Source: Drosophila persimilis
Lineage: Eukaryota > Arthropoda > Insecta > Diptera > Drosophilidae
Length of the DNA: 64,000 nucleotides
Assembly: GCF_003286085.1 (NCBI RefSeq)
Contig: NW_020825289.1
Span: forward strand, 7,874,001-7,938,000
Direction: 5' to 3'
In this document: positions 33,133-47,345 of the stretch, in pieces
Layout of the letters: the number at the start of each line of letters is the position of its first letter
Position numbering within the stretch: the stretch's first letter is position 1
Made by a program: the position numbers and the translations under genes
The notes under the pieces: model-generated
Databases searched by the model: none
What the model saw: only the letters and a program-made list of their open reading frames with translations
Told to the model about the DNA's origin: nothing

Positions 33133-36100
33133 ATGTCGATCTCGTGCAAATGCTCGAATTTTGTGGCCACCTCGTCCAAGCTGCAGCCCATCCGCTCCTT
33201 TGACGTAACGGCGTCTCCATCGCCGATGCCCGGAATCGAAGCTGAAGCCGGTGCTGTCCTGTCGACCCGGTTGTCGCAGGTATTTCAGGAAAAGTACCCC
33301 AGAGATTTTCCATTCTACACGGAGTTTATGGATTTCTTCAAGCACGTAAGTGTTGGATCCCATCGAAATTACAATTACTATCATTCAGTCCGAACTTATT
33401 CTATATACGCATCGGTCTTGCGTGTGTTTTCCAGTATTGATTGAGTGGGTAGTATGGGAAAGAGGGAGACGAGAGAGTAAGCGAGCATAGCATAAAAATA
33501 AGCAATAACAATGGGCCTATGTTGAATGCGAGTGTGTGTGTGTGTATTATCGTTCTTTATGCTTTGTGTGCCGGCCTCTATGGCTTTGCGTTTGCTTTGC
33601 CTTATTCTTTGCTTTGCTGCCTATTCTTGAGGCACGCACAATCGTGCTCACAAACATACCCACACACACACACACGCATAAATATGGGATAGAAGAGGCC
33701 TAGGCAAATGGAAAGGGAAGAAGAAATAGGGTCATTTCATCCATGAGAAACATGTACACATGTACATATGGTGTGAGGCATGATGGCATCCCATCCCTTT
33801 TCAAATTTATTTTCTGTTTTTGGCAGGCCGGTCCAAGTGCATTTCCTTTGCCGATCTTTCTCCTTTGGCCCAGCACCTGTTTTGTGCCTGGAACACCCTG
33901 TATACGCGTTTTCTGTCGCCTCCTTCCTGATCGACGGTATTTTTAGTTCTCTGCGTCAGCTTCTGCTTCTGTTTCGCTTGGGATATTCTGTTTTTTTGGT
34001 TTTTGTAGTGCCTTTTATGATTTATGCGCTTTTGCTTTCCGTTTGTCACGCCCTCTCTTGTAAGTAATTTGCATAATTTCATACACATTTTCCAGTTACT
34101 TCCCCCTCAAAGGCGTCGCAAAGGGTGGGACCCGGGACTGACTGGGCTGTGACGGGTTAAGTGGAGTCGGTTCCACATTTTAACATTTGAATGTTATTCT
34201 CCGGGAATTCTATTGTTTATTTGTTGATTTCATTATGAAGCGTATGCGTTTAAAAACCCCGTCTGCCCCACCACTTGAATGAAAGTTTAATTTTACCTTA
34301 ACCCCCAAACACTATTATTCATTTTATTTGTATTTTTCCATTCGATTATTATTCTTCCTCAACAAAGCAGAACCTCTATCTCCTTCTCTCTATCTCTCTT
34401 GCTCTTTGTAGCCACCATCTTGTCCACAATTTTCAAGGTTAAATCTTGCTATCCCCACTTTTTCTTGTCTCTTTTATCTCTCACCTTTTCATCCCCGTAA
34501 GCACTTGTCACGTTTTGACAGCCACTGAGCTGATCCCAAGTTTGAGCAGCTTTAGGGACCACTCGCCCCAGAGTGGTTCATTGTGGGAGGAGGAGGATTC
34601 TGTTCAACCATCAATATTTGATTTTGTATTTTCTATAATCACGCCCATTGCACAGCCCACCGCAAGATTGTGTATGTAATTTGAGTTTTGCATTTGTTTT
34701 AATGCCAAATTGACTTGCGGTTTGATATTCGCCTTTGTAGTTGTTGCTTTTGTACTGCAGCCACTTCAAAAGCGCTGGGGCGTACAACAACATCAGAGCC
34801 AACAAAAACCATCATCATAATAATGGGCAGAGTCGAGACAAATAGACCAAAAAGTGTTATTTTGAATAATTCAAAGCTCAAAACAAAATAAAAGCGAGAA
34901 CAACAAGAAATCGTCAAGCAAATGCCGAATAACAAATGCACTTACATATGTAGATAAAACTTAAACTGTTGAAAACTTAAACAGGGTTTTACATCCAAAA
35001 GATCATAATTCTTATATGACTAATAAGCGGGTACGTTCATCAGCTGACGTCAACTGTCATCAGCTGTTTTTTGTTACAGTTTCAAGCAATAGAATACAGC
35101 AATACATGTACATTCTCTATCCATAAGTCCGAAAATGTCATACGATGTACATTATTAGAACCTTATCAAGTCATTGGTACTCTTACACATCTATAGGGTA
35201 TGACTTATATTAAAATATACAGACATAGTATATATCACAGCATATGTATGCCTATAGATATATGTATGTATGTACATATGGATGTACATATGTATTCCCC
35301 TATACAGAGCCAAAACGGAACGCTTTTAGAATAAATTACGAAACCAGCGACAAAACACACAAGCAAAAGAAGTAAAAAAGCACAAAGAGCAGGCAAGAAG
35401 AAGACGAAAAGAAGGTGGAGGATGGGGTGGAGAATAAGGAGAGCGACAGTGTGGAAGCGGGGCAGAGGTGCGGCTGAGGAAGAACAACAACGGCAGCAGA
35501 GCCAAAATACAAAACAAAAAACTTGTTTATAATGTTTTTTTTTCCTCTCCCTCCCTCTCCCTCTCTTGTGTGTGTGTGTGTGTGTGCCTGTGTTGTTGGA
35601 TAAACAAGTTTCTGAGATTTCCAAATGCGGCCGGTCCGGGGTTTGGATTCGGATTCGTCGTATTCATCAGATTCGTTAGTTCGTTGGTGTTCGGTAAACC
35701 GGGCACTGTGCCCTGGGCCTACTATGCCTACTGGGCGCCCTCTCAGCGAGGGGGAGTCATATGTATCCATGGGACTGCGGGGGGATCAGCAAGGGACAGA
35801 GAAAGAGATGGTTTTGGGGCATTTTGATGGTCCCTCAGTTGACAGGCCGGCAGCTAGCCGCACCCCCTTCGGCCCACACAACCGCACTCTATACAAGAGC
35901 TGCGTAGGCCTCTCCTAATCATCATGGGACTGCGTAAAATGTTTATTATACACAATTTTATGCATAAATATTTTTCCAAAAACTTGTCCAACTTTTGTGT
36001 CTTTTTTTTTTGATGGCAGATGGTGCTGGATGGTGCTGTGTGTGTGTGAAGTGGGGAGCAGTTACAAGGTTGCATACTACACTAAATTTGTTGTTTCAAG

Positions 36101-39100
36101 AGATAATCACCATTCACCAAAAGCCACAAGAATCAAGAGGAACTAACGATTAATTTGTATCGTAATATGCTCACCCGCCACTGAGCCTGGAGTTTGGGTG
36201 GAATTAACAAGGATCTTAGAGCAGAGCAGTCGGGAAAGTCCTCAATGGAAGAGGAGAGCGCTCCCTGTAATGAGAGTGGAGTACCCGGGGAGGCTGCAAG
36301 CTGTACATACAGTTTGAGATGCCTTGCAGGACTGCTAACAGCATCCTGAAGGAAGAGAGTAAAAGAAGATATAGCCGATCACCCACCGCTCTGTAAAACG
36401 AGAGGCTATGTTTAAGGGGCGCACAGTTTTAGACGAACTGTGAGCGGCAAACGGTTGTGTTCACTTCTGTTCCAACCTCCCCGGTCCGCCTTCTAATTGC
36501 TTCTTCGTCTGCTTGATTGCACGCCCGTCTCTTATCAATTTGTCGATTGTCCAGCGCCCACTTGCTAGACTCGCAGACTCTCGCGTTCTCTCTTTTGCAC
36601 ACACACGCACACGAACACACACCTAGCTGTTTCTAGGTTATCAAACGGTAAAAGAGCTTCGACACACACAAACACACACACACACATATGCACTCGCTGC
36701 GATTCTGCTGACGTTTGTCTATCGTCAGTCGTGAGACTCTGCCTTTTGATACCCACACAGAGGGTATTAGTATTATGATAAGAGGTTTGCAAAAGCGCGT
36801 CCCCCCTTCCTGCAAAAATGGATCACTACTACAATATCATGGAGAAAGTTCGATCGTTTGAAAAAACCAAATAGGGATGAACATTTGCCATGAATATGGA
36901 TGGATGGATATGCAAAGGGTATTAAACGTTTCGTTGCCTCTTTTTCTTGTTTTCTATTTTTGTATGGTTTGGTGTTGTTTTTCGTCTGTGGTTTTACGAG
37001 TATAGCCCTTTACTTTGCAAATGTTCAGTAAAAATCATTCTTCAAAAAGAAAAACAAAAACGAGTTTTTTGATCAAAACAAATTCAACAGTCCCCCAGAT
37101 GCATTCATATGCTAATGCAGTGTTTATTTTTAGACCGACGAAACCGAAAACCCTTTTCCAACCCACTGACTACGTGAAAACTACAATCAACAAAATAAAC
37201 CAAATAAAAAAAAAAAACAATAACCAAGTTTTTTTGTTTTATTAATTTACTATAAGGCACAAGTTATCAATCAGTCATGACTATACTATATGCCTATAAG
37301 TGTGCGGGGATAATGTAAGGCGCGGCTTTATAAATAGGCATTATCACATGTAAAGTGCTCTCTCGAGTGTGCGGGATGGTCTGAGAATTTCTACTGGTTT
37401 CTGTGAAATAATAATAGTAATTCCTAGCTGATAAGCGGGCGAGGGGCATGAGCAAAGTGTCGGCAAATCAGCTTGCAAAAGATAATGTTAGTGCTACTAA
37501 ATCCTGTTGACAGTGTAAGAAATATGTTGCAGAGAGCAGGATACAAAGCATATGTATGTAGAGACAGGTCACAGTTCGAGAGTCACTGCTGGGGGGTGCC
37601 TGGTGCTGCTTCCTTCCTGCTCGAATCAGAGCCAGCCACCCCACTCCCTCTGCCCCCCTTGGAGAGAGCGCGCGTGTCGCTTAATTGAAAACCAATGTTA
37701 ATCTTTGACAAGTTTAACCTTGAATGCGGCAGCAGTCAATCTTTACATACATATGTATGTATGTATAAACTCACTGAAATATAGTAAACATATATGTACA
37801 TTGTATGTACACACTGGACCGCACCAATGTTGCCAATGCAGTGACACTCGCAGGCCGTTTAATGAGCGTGTCAAGACGCTGTTAAACTTTCAACCTTTTG
37901 GCGCTCAGAAGGAGTGTGTGTGTGTGTGTGTGTGTGAGAGAGTGTGTGGCACTGGCGGGGCAGGCCTTGTAAACTCTGTCAGGGCAGCCATTGCACCCCA
38001 GTGTAAACAAAACTATAAATTCTCGAATTGAGAAACTGTGTGCTTGGCTAAAAATAGAAACTAAATGAACAACAACAAAAAAAAGCACCTCTTTGGCGCA
38101 GAACACAACGTAGAATTTTCAAATATTCTACGCGAATATTTTATTTTGCGTGTGCGCTGCGGTTCTGTTGTGTGTGAGAGGGAGAGAGATAGAGTGAAGA
38201 GGGTTGGGATTCTCTTTGGGGTTGGGGGTTGATTATTGTTGTTGGTTTATTGTCGGTCGCTCACGTTTACTTGGCGTGATTTTTGTATTTTGGCGAGGGG
38301 TTAATATCTTTCTTCTCTCCCTGCAGACCCCTCCCTGCCATCCAATTAAATGCCGGCTGCGCATAAATATTTGCAAACCAACAAACAAACAAAAAAAAAA
38401 ACAAGCAACAAAATGTGTGTCAAATGTGTGGTCAGAGATTTGTTGGCATGGGATAAACATTCATCACGGTAACACATCTCAATTTTGTTCAGATCCACCT
38501 GAAGGAGCAGAAAATTTAGGAGTGCCCGTTTTGGGAGATGCAGCTACTGGGGAAATACCCCAGAAGAATGGAATTTTTTCGGGACTTCTATTCTTCTCAC
38601 TTTGCAGCTGTATTTGTACTATTTTTCCTTATCAATTCTAGTTCTTGACAATTCTAACTAGATCAATAGCTATTTATAGAGCCCAAGGCATAGTAGATAA
38701 TCGAGGCTTATCACAATCCATTTCGGTAGCTCCAAAAATAGTCCAAAGGCAATTACAGGCGCACACTGAAATGTCAACTTCAGATGATCTCATTTATTTA
38801 TAAGAATACATACATATGTACATATATGCGTGTATGTGCGTGTGTCTGTGCGAGTAAACTAACAATTAACAGCAGACCCACAGGGTAGGCTGTCGTCCGA
38901 CGCCATCTTGGCTATTTGTTTATTAAATTTGAGCGGAGTCTACTCGCACGCCGCCAGACCACAACCGTACAGCCGTACAACCGTACAGCCGTACAGCCGT
39001 AGACCGGCGACCGGCCCTGCCTGCCGGGTAGGTAAACAACACACGGCAACAAAAATTTGTTTGTCAAAGTTTTTTGATAACAGAAAAAGCAAAAGCCACA

Positions 39101-42100
39101 GCCACAGCACACCCCTGCCAGCCGCAAGCAAACATTGTTGCGCTTAATTTACTGTTAGAGGCAGCCAGCCGGCCAGTCGAGCCTTGAATCGTTTACTCAC
39201 CTCTCGCACTAGCTTTCGCCCCTCTCTTGCTCTCTCAAAGCACCTCCTCCCAAAGGGCTTTCACGTGTGCACGTTTTCCAAAGCTCTGCCGTCTCTCGCT
39301 CTCTCTCTCTCTCTCTCTTGCTCTTGATTGCATTCAGAGTTTCAGGCCATTGGCTGTTGCGGGTATCGTCTGGGGCTCTGACGCGGAGCTTGTTTGGGTT
39401 TTGTGCCTTATCAGATTTTGTTTTCAAACGACATTGAATGATATTTTTTGTTGCTGTTGTAGATAGGAAACATTTTGATTAGGAAAGTGCTTAGAGGAGT
39501 TGGGGAGGAAGCCTTAATTGGTTTAGAAAGTCGGAATGGGAATAACAATCAATCGTATCCTATTCGTTATATATGTTCATATGTATGTAGTTCGATCATT
39601 AATTGATTTAGGCTAGAGGCATTAAACTAGAGTTTGGGATTTACGATAATGCCTCATATGTGAACATTTATCTTTGGCCGCAAAACTTTCCATAGATAAA
39701 AAATACTAATTCCCCACAAAGTTGTATTGTATTCTATTTTCTTGACCTGCTTCAAATACCGTAACAATACTAATCCCTCAAATCTTGTAGCAGGGCCAGA
39801 AGACTCTCCCCCTCTGCGCCGCAATCGCGTATGGCACCCGTCGTCATGTCCGTCCCATGACAAACATGTTTTGGTAATCAAGTAAGCCTAAGAAATGACG
39901 GCATGTCGGTCGTTACATGGAATTGAGTTGGGCTTAAGTTTGGGGCTTAATTCAAGTGAGTCACCACCCACCGGACGGGAACCAGAAGAGAAGAAGAGAA
40001 GAAGATATCAGAGACTGCCACTGGGAGAGAGTGAGAATCTGAAAAGGTATGGTACCCCGAATGATAGAATCGTCCAAGATTATATGTATGCCAATTGTTG
40101 CCTGTGCAGATGTTGGCATACAATGCCCAATGCCTACTCCTATAACAGCCCTCTACTAGGGACCCCTCCGCAAAGGTCTACCAGATAACAAATAACGAAA
40201 CCCAATGGAAAATTTTGAGATCACAAATGAGCACAGAACCCAGAGCAGTAGAGCAGGGAGGGCGAGAAATAAAACAAATTGGCAATTGGTAATCCGAAAA
40301 GAGCGAATCCGAAAAACGAGCCACACCCCGCTTGCGCGTGTCCCCAGCTGTCTAAAAGTTGTTTATGATAATGGTCCAACATTGGCAAAGGGGGGCGGGG
40401 GGTTGGTGGGTCTCTAAAGAGAGCACCCCGCGAACCCCACCCACCCCCCCTCTGGGCGATCCAAAAGTCAAAGCAAACAACAAGCGGCAGCCAAATCTAT
40501 AAAAGATTATTTTCGTAGTTTCTTTTGCCAGTTGATTTGTTTACAACTTATTTTCTTTTTGGCTGAGTTTCGGTCTTTCGGTTTCTCGTCTCTCTGTCTC
40601 CCTTCTTCTTGTGCGCAAAAAACAAGAAGAAGCAAAATTCAATGAAAATAGAAACTGAAATGGAAAACAAAACAAAGGGAAATGCGTCAGTCGCCAGCGG
40701 ATATTACTTCTTTTTTTTACGGTGGGGGGAAAGCATGATTGATGGACTGATTGATTGGTAATTATCGGGGTAGGTGTTAACACATTTTCCGAGCAGTTTA
40801 TCTATCAATTCTATCAATCTATCTATCGGTACTCTCACTCTCACTGCCACTGTCTATCTCTCTCTTCTATGCGCTCCCTCTATATTTGCATTCGCTCTTC
40901 GTTTGTGAAGAAGCTTTCGGTTACAGCAGTAATCCTCCATTTTCCCAATCCAAATCGAAGCGAATCGAATTTGCATACAATACGAGACCCAAGACCCATT
41001 AGGAAAATGCGAGTGTCCGTCGGTGTCGAGTATCGTCTGGCCATAATTAATGCCAGGCAGTCAAATTACAAACAGCCAGATCCAGAGCCATACCAATAAT
41101 AGTCACAGCCCAACAACAACAACACATTCATTATGCAGAAATGTGCAAAAATGTGATAAATGATTACAGACACATGCATATCTAAAAGTTGTTTGTTTTA
41201 TGATTGTGTTGTGTAAGGCCTGCCTGCCTGCCTGCCAGACAGGCCAGAGCGGGGGACGAGGCTCGACATGTGCTGGGGCTCGGGGAACACACGAGTCGAG
41301 TATGCATTGATATGAATTTCAATTGTTTCGGTCTCTGTCCCAGCAGCCGCAGAATAACAACTACAATTCAAGTGCGCAACTTTTTAATGACAGCAAAAAT
41401 AGTTATTTAACAGCCACTGTTAACAGCCAACAGTGTTAACAGCCAATCAGCCACACTGAGAGCACAAGATCTGCGCACACTGTTAGCTTAACAGCAGACT
41501 AACAGCCGGCACGTGCGGGCGGGACTGCTTCCTGTGGGAAAGAACAACATTTATGGAAACGTTTTGATGTTGTGATATAATACGTTGGCTAGAAGTAGAA
41601 TTTTTAAAACCAGTATAACGGGTATCTCTTAAAAATATTGCCGTTTGTACGAGTCATAATTTAAAGAATTAAATGCCAAGAACACATTCTAAAGGATGAG
41701 GCATGCGGGCTACATACACACGAGTAGTTTCTAGCCCATTAGTTTATCTGATAAAATCGCTGAGCAATATATAGAGGTGTGTGGGTATCCATGTCGAATA
41801 TCACGCACAGCTCTCGTTGACAGTTTGACAGCGAATCCGACAGTTTAGACAATTTGCAAACTGATTCTCGCTGGGCAGTGCCCCAGGCCATATGCATACT
41901 CCTCCATACATATATTATTCAGTTGTCGCGCTTTCGAGTGCGATTCCATGCAATTTATATTGATTTCCGATATTCCGGCAGCGTGCGGCTGTCGTTACGT
42001 GCTTTTTGTCGCGTTCCTTCCTCTCAGAGTCTCCGTCTCTCTCTCTCGGACTACGTTTTATTTATTAATATTTCATTTTGAGATTCGGTGTGTTTATTTT

Positions 42101-45100
42101 GTTGATGTGATTACAATTAATCAAATGGATCCATTAAATATATAGTCATATGTCAATGTCGGGCGTAAATGGGTATTTAATTAGTTCGTGCAACGTTCGG
42201 GGGCGCCGCAGCATAATTGGCAGCCACTGTGTATTCATTTAATTTCAATTAGCAGCCAATTCCAATTCGAACCCACTGTGCCGCCGTCTGTCTGTTGTCT
42301 CTTTATCATTGTTTCTCTCTCTCTCTCTCTGCCTCTTGCTGACTCTCTCTCGTGCAGCATTTACAGTTAATTAAGCAGGCAAGAGATGAGAGAGGCCTGC
42401 CAAATGCGAGAGTCGAAGCGTGTGATACCCTAAACTAAACAAAAAGGTACAAAAATTATCTCCCGCCGACTTTCCAGTGCCTTTTTTTTTGCCACTCTCT
42501 CACTCTTTGCCTCTTTCCAGTCATCGCATTCTCTATATCTCACGTCGTTTGTGTAGTAATTGTAAATCTCTTCTTGTGTGCAAACATCTGAACCAAATCG
42601 TAATACCCCCTCTTCAAGCTGGGTATCAAAAGAGAGCCTACGTGTGTATGCCGCTGCAGCAGAACAATTGCTAAAAGAAGAGTCATTGACATTTTGCATA
42701 TTGCAAAATACAGAGAGAGGGAGAGGGAGAGCGGGAGCGGAAGAGGCCCTAGAAAATGTGTTAGCCTAGCCGCCTTCTACAAATATCAGACGATATGGAC
42801 GGGGGGCGACACGTAGGTGCAAGTGGGAGAGGGAGAGTGCTCAACATTTTACAACTCTGACGACGTCGGAAGATAATGTGGGCCGGACGAGGCTACACAG
42901 AATCAAGAACAAGAACAACAGTCATAAAAACTGTAAATGAGGTAGAGAGAAAAAAAAGCCCAGAAAGAATGAAGTAGAATCGATGGAGTATTGCACTTAC
43001 CCTGGAAGCACTGGGGATCTTACAATATCCTCTTGTGTAATTAAGAGATCAATCAGAAGGCCATCTTTTGCAATCACCCCACAATCTTATCTGCTTTTCT
43101 ATGGTATATACCATAATACCTCCTAAGTGCTACTACATATGTACAGGGTATCCAGTATTGCGGGAGACACGCACTCAACAACAAAAACAGTCGTAAAATA
43201 GCGCGACTCGACGCTGAGCTAATAAGCCCCAGGGGCCCATAAATATATTTATGCGTTTGACAGCAGAAAACAGAAAAACACCCAAACACTTGACAATAAT
43301 GCATTTGCATTGTCATTTGTTGTGTGTGTTTTTTTTTTTCTGGACAAATATTGTACAGTACGATAAGATATTACGGCAGAGAGGGTAAACAATAAACATT
43401 CAAGTGATGTGCAGACACTGGACGCTGCCCTGTGGTGGGAGAGGCGTGAGTGTGACCACACCGTAAGAACATTCCGAACAGGGGGGGGAGATGGACAAAT
43501 GCAGAGTGCCCTGGGCATCGTTAGGTTCGTAAAATGTGTCATTTTTCAAATGTCGCCCCCCCCCACTCCCACTGGGGTAACATTGCGCTGGTTCATAAAA
43601 ATACAAAATGTAGTAATAGCAGTGCGAGAATGTTTCCATAAAAATAAAGACAACACTTGTCGCTTGTTTATGCATTCAATTTCACCTGATGACAATGACG
43701 ATGATGATGATGATGATGGAAATGACAATCTAGGAGAGTGCATGCAACGAGAACACACTGGTTCCACCCCCCCTACACCACCACGGTGGCGGACCTGAAT
43801 GGCAACATTGTCATTTGATTTGTGCCGACGTTTGCATTCTATAACTTAATTCAATTTAATTCTGTTACGCTCCTCCAACCGGCTCTGGTTCGGTTCTCTC
43901 TTCTGTTTCACGGAATTCAAGTGTCGAATTTAGCAGAACACGTCTATAAAGAGTGCTCGGTTCCTGTCAGCTGTCAAACACGTGCGCGACGATCAAAATA
44001 TATGCGGGAATTACGGCACAAACTCATGTATACAACAGTGATAGAACGGGATAGGGTTTTATTTACGCATTGGATAAATTCCGTTCTTCTGGTATTCTGC
44101 TCTGCCGTCTATGGAGGACACTTGGCGGGGTCACCATTTGTTGAAATACTTTTAATCTATGCAGAACTTATCTTCATCTTGCTTGGATCACAAACCTGTA
44201 TTTGGTGGGTTATAGATTTGATTCTGTGAATATTTGGCTAAGGCGAAAATGTCTGGATTCACCATTTGTCGGGGTCACCATTTATTGTTTTTTTTACTTT
44301 TGTTATCTTCTATGATAGCTTTCGCTGACAACCACTCTTCCATAGTTTGTAAGACGAAATTGGAAACATCCTCTGCGTTCCATTTACGAGTATATCTATT
44401 GATATCAATTGTAATATCAGTGTATCATTCTGCCCATCAGCATGACTGTCAATATCGAATACGAGTAGTCTGTTTTTTGTTTGTTTTTTTCCGTGGGTGG
44501 ATTCGTCTTGGTGGGTGTCAGAGGGTAGTGACAGCATTTAAGCATTCCCCTAATTGTTTGCTGTTGACTTGTTCCATCTGCTCCACTGCTTGTTGTGTGT
44601 TCTGTTCGATGATAAGCCCTTGACTTCACTTCTCTTCCACTGGGAACATAATTGACAAATTTGCACTTGAACTACTGTGTGGATGGATGCGGAGGGGGTG
44701 GCTGGGGGGTGCTGGTGTGCCAATCCAATAAAAAGTATACAGCAGAGAAAGAGTAGTTGTTCTTGGAGGTAGAAGGAGCGGAAGCAGCAGATAATGGCTT
44801 GGCTTGCAACATTGGGGAACGAATGGGGAAAGTGTTATGGCCTCTTATCAGGCATTGACCGAGCTACCGACCGACCAGAGTCTTATCACCTTATCACCTC
44901 CACCTGAATCAATGACTAATCTCTTATAATAATACCCTTCTCTGTTCCTCTCCTCTCCTTCGGTTCTGTTCTATTCTGCACAGGCTTATGGACCCATTCC
45001 AGACCTCACCGTAAACGTGATCAATCAGCGCGAACTGCTCTTCGGCCTCACGCTCGATGCGGGCGGAGAGAGCTGGCAGCTGAGTATCTGCATCAATTGC

Positions 45101-46604
45101 AAGGATGTGCTGTGCGCCAAGCGCCTCACAGCCGGAGCCGGAGCTGGAGCCGTGGCGGGGGCCACGCCCAACCAATACCTCATCAACAGCACGCTGCTGA
45201 GCAACGGCGAGGAGCTTGCCCAGCGACGCGGCCTCAAGTCATATTCGGAGACGTTCGATCTGCTGGTCATGATCAGCGGTGTCCTCTCCCCGCCACCACC
45301 GGCCACGGGCATGGCCGCCTCGTCATCGAGCCTCAGCATTGGCTCGCTGGCGGGCAATCCGCTGGACATGAAGCAGCAGCGCCTGCGACAGCTGCTGGCC
45401 AACAAGCAGGCGCGCCTGCAGGAGGAGATCAAAAAGACGAACGAGCGCATCGAGCGGTATGCGGGAACGGAGTTCGAGCTGCTGAAGAGCTTCCGGGAGA
45501 AGGCGGACCAGGACTGCGCCCAGTTGATGCACCACATCCGGCAGGTGCCGGAGCATGTGGCAGAGCTTCTCGATAGGGGCATGACCCCCGCCCTGGAGGT
45601 GACCGGCAATTGGCTGCCCAGTGCAGCCGGTGCCAGGCGTCGGAATACGATAAGCAGCCGCCGGGAGCTTAGCAACCCCACCACGCCCACCACCACCCTC
45701 AACCATCCCCCCAACTTCCTGGCGTTGAACCAGCAGCAGCAGCAGCAACCCTCACAGCCATCGCAGCCCCAGCTGCAGCCATTGTCCAGTGCCGCCTCCT
45801 CGATGGCCAGCGTCAGATTGAGGAAGATGTCCAACTTCGATACGCCGCCCGCCACGCCAGAAGCCACGCCGATGAGCGTCGGCAACAGTCCCACTTTCAG
45901 ACAGCAGCAACAGCAGCAGCAGTCGTCGGTGGCAGTTGCCCCACACCTGCTTGCCACACACGGCGGCGGAGGAGGACGAGGAGTCACTGCGAACGGGGAG
46001 GACGATGCTGATGACTGCCTGTTCGACCTGGAGGATGTAGAGGAGTATACGGTGCCGCAGCCAGTGCCCGTACCCGTGCAATCCGGATATCCACACACCC
46101 TGATGTACCAGCGGGTGCACAGCATCCAGCCAATGCAGAACGGGATGGTCGATGATCTGGACGAGGCCGATACAGCCGATGAGGCGGAGGGTGAGTAAGC
46201 AGCAGGGATCGGTATTTGTCAGTGACTGAAATGTGTCTTGTCTCTCCTTAGATGCCCTGGATCTGGATAGCTCCGTTTCCATACCCGTGGGACGGGCTGG
46301 ACGTCCGACGCAGGCCCAGCTGATGAACTTTGCCAGGAGTCTGCCCATCGAGATGCCCAACTCGACGCTTGCGGAGCGGGCAGCAGTCGCCAACAATAAC
46401 AACAACTTTGCGTTGGGCTGCGAGGAGGTAAGATCCCTCAGTCGCAAAAGAGATGGAAGTGCATTCACATATGTAATCTTTCGACAGGGTTTGGACAACA
46501 TCGATATAGCGGCCAGCATTCAGGCGCTGACCAAGAGTGTCCATGGAGAGGCTGTGTTTGGGGACCTGCCCCGGCCCCGTCTGCGCTCCCAGATCGAGGG
46601 CTAG
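33133..46604 (+). CDS. L: Lobe, PRAS40-type Akt/TORC1 regulator
   Basis: Four coding exons, 33133-33345, 44984-46190, 46252-46427 and 46488-46604, join in frame to 570 residues. Intron 1 is 11.6 kb; the others are 61 and 60 bp. Lobe is the fly homologue of PRAS40 (AKT1S1), a TORC1 component and Akt substrate needed for eye growth. The N-terminus starts MSISCKCSNF. Exon 2 carries a helical stretch (LRQLLANKQARLQEEIKK), a basophilic kinase site RRRNTI at Thr293, polyglutamine runs and an acidic region. The C-terminus VFGDLPRPRLRSQ is the best family match: human PRAS40 has the same DLPRPRL core at its Akt site, and here Ser566 sits in RxRxxS. The gene converges on Cpsf160. Confidence 0.92.
37914..37934. 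repeat. GT microsatellite in L intron 1
   Basis: An uninterrupted GT run of about ten units is followed by GAGAGAGTGTGTGG. Similar shorter GT/CA runs lie at about 33,530-33,546, 33,660-33,675, 35,568-35,586 and 36,600-36,690. Confidence 0.9.
39292..39321. repeat. CT/GA tract in L intron 1
   Basis: A pyrimidine run (CGCTCTCTCTCTCTCTCTCT) of about ten CT units. GAGAG is the GAGA-factor word, and further short CT tracts occur near 42,316-42,330 and 42,494-42,515. Regulatory use is only possible, not shown. Confidence 0.7.
41407..41504. promoter_or_regulatory. Cluster of TTAACAG words in L intron 1
   Basis: TTAACAG occurs at 41,407, 41,420, 41,436 and 41,488, with a CTAACAG variant at 41,498, often continued as CAGCC. 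Five copies in under 100 bp looks like a homotypic binding-site cluster or a decayed short repeat. No factor is assigned. Confidence 0.4.
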
Positions 46605-47345
46605 CGCAGGGAGGCGCCGCCACAGCGAACGACGGGGAGAGGGAGATGACGAGTCGAGAACCACCACTACGTACACATACTTATATATATACATATAAAT
46701 CAGTTCGTATTCCGCATAAACCCACACAACACACACACAAATCCGCGGACTGGATCCAAGGGAGCGCATCCACAACGAAAGATAGACCATAATAAACAGG
46801 CCAAGAATTTGCCATCTTGGAGGCATCTGAAGGCAGAACTACCATCTACAGAGTACCACTTGGGCAGTGAGGCGCAAGCTGCACCACCCACCACACACCA
46901 CAGACTACACATCCCTTCCTTCTTTGACATGTTTTTCCTCATAAGTTCTTTTTTCATTATTTCGCGATGATCTTCGATTGAAAAGTTTGTATTTTCTTCG
47001 AACGACAAGTGCAAGCGGACGGACCCATTAGTAGCGGGTGCCGCCGCCGCTGCACATTAGTTTTGTCTAACTGATACTGATACGATGGTTACTGATGATG
47101 ATGATAATGATGATGATGTTGTTAGTTTATACAATGAATAATCTAGTATACATATACTTGCATATATATCTTTATATTATAATATACTATACATATACAG
47201 AAAACTATAAAGAAGCGCCAGCAGCAAGACCGACCAACTGTCGAAACTTAATTGAAATCGCGGTTTTATTTAACGAAAAGGAATGTTGTTTTACGGCTAA
47301 AGATAAATGGGAACTATTCCTGAGAAATAAAGGAACTTTTGGCTT
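46605..47345 (+). other. L: L 3' UTR
   Basis: The stretch follows the L stop codon and ends near a canonical AATAAA at 47,326-47,331. It contains a GATGATGATAATGATGATGATG run near 47,093 and AT-rich TATATATA tracts. No gene is seen. Confidence 0.55.

Larger units (their letters stand above)
33346..44983 (+). other. L: First intron of L (11.6 kb), no nested gene recognised
   Basis: The ends are consensus: GTAAGT at 33,346 and a pyrimidine-rich acceptor ending GCACAG at 44,983. No open frame inside shows a known domain, codon bias or paired splice sites, on either strand. The DNA is moderately AT-rich. It holds many short CT/GA and GT/CA runs, homopolymer G or C tracts, and scattered ACATATGTATGT words. 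The size and composition suit a regulatory intron of a developmental gene, but no specific enhancer can be named. I saw no tRNA-like or clear hairpin-RNA structure. Confidence 0.6.

Noticed and set aside
37563-37600. tRNA-like GTTCGA word in L intron 1
   Set aside because: No acceptor stem, anticodon arm or A-box could be fitted around it.
43822-44229. 135-codon frame in L intron 1 as a nested gene
   Set aside because: No homology recognised, no codon bias, and no promoter or poly(A) signal tied to it.
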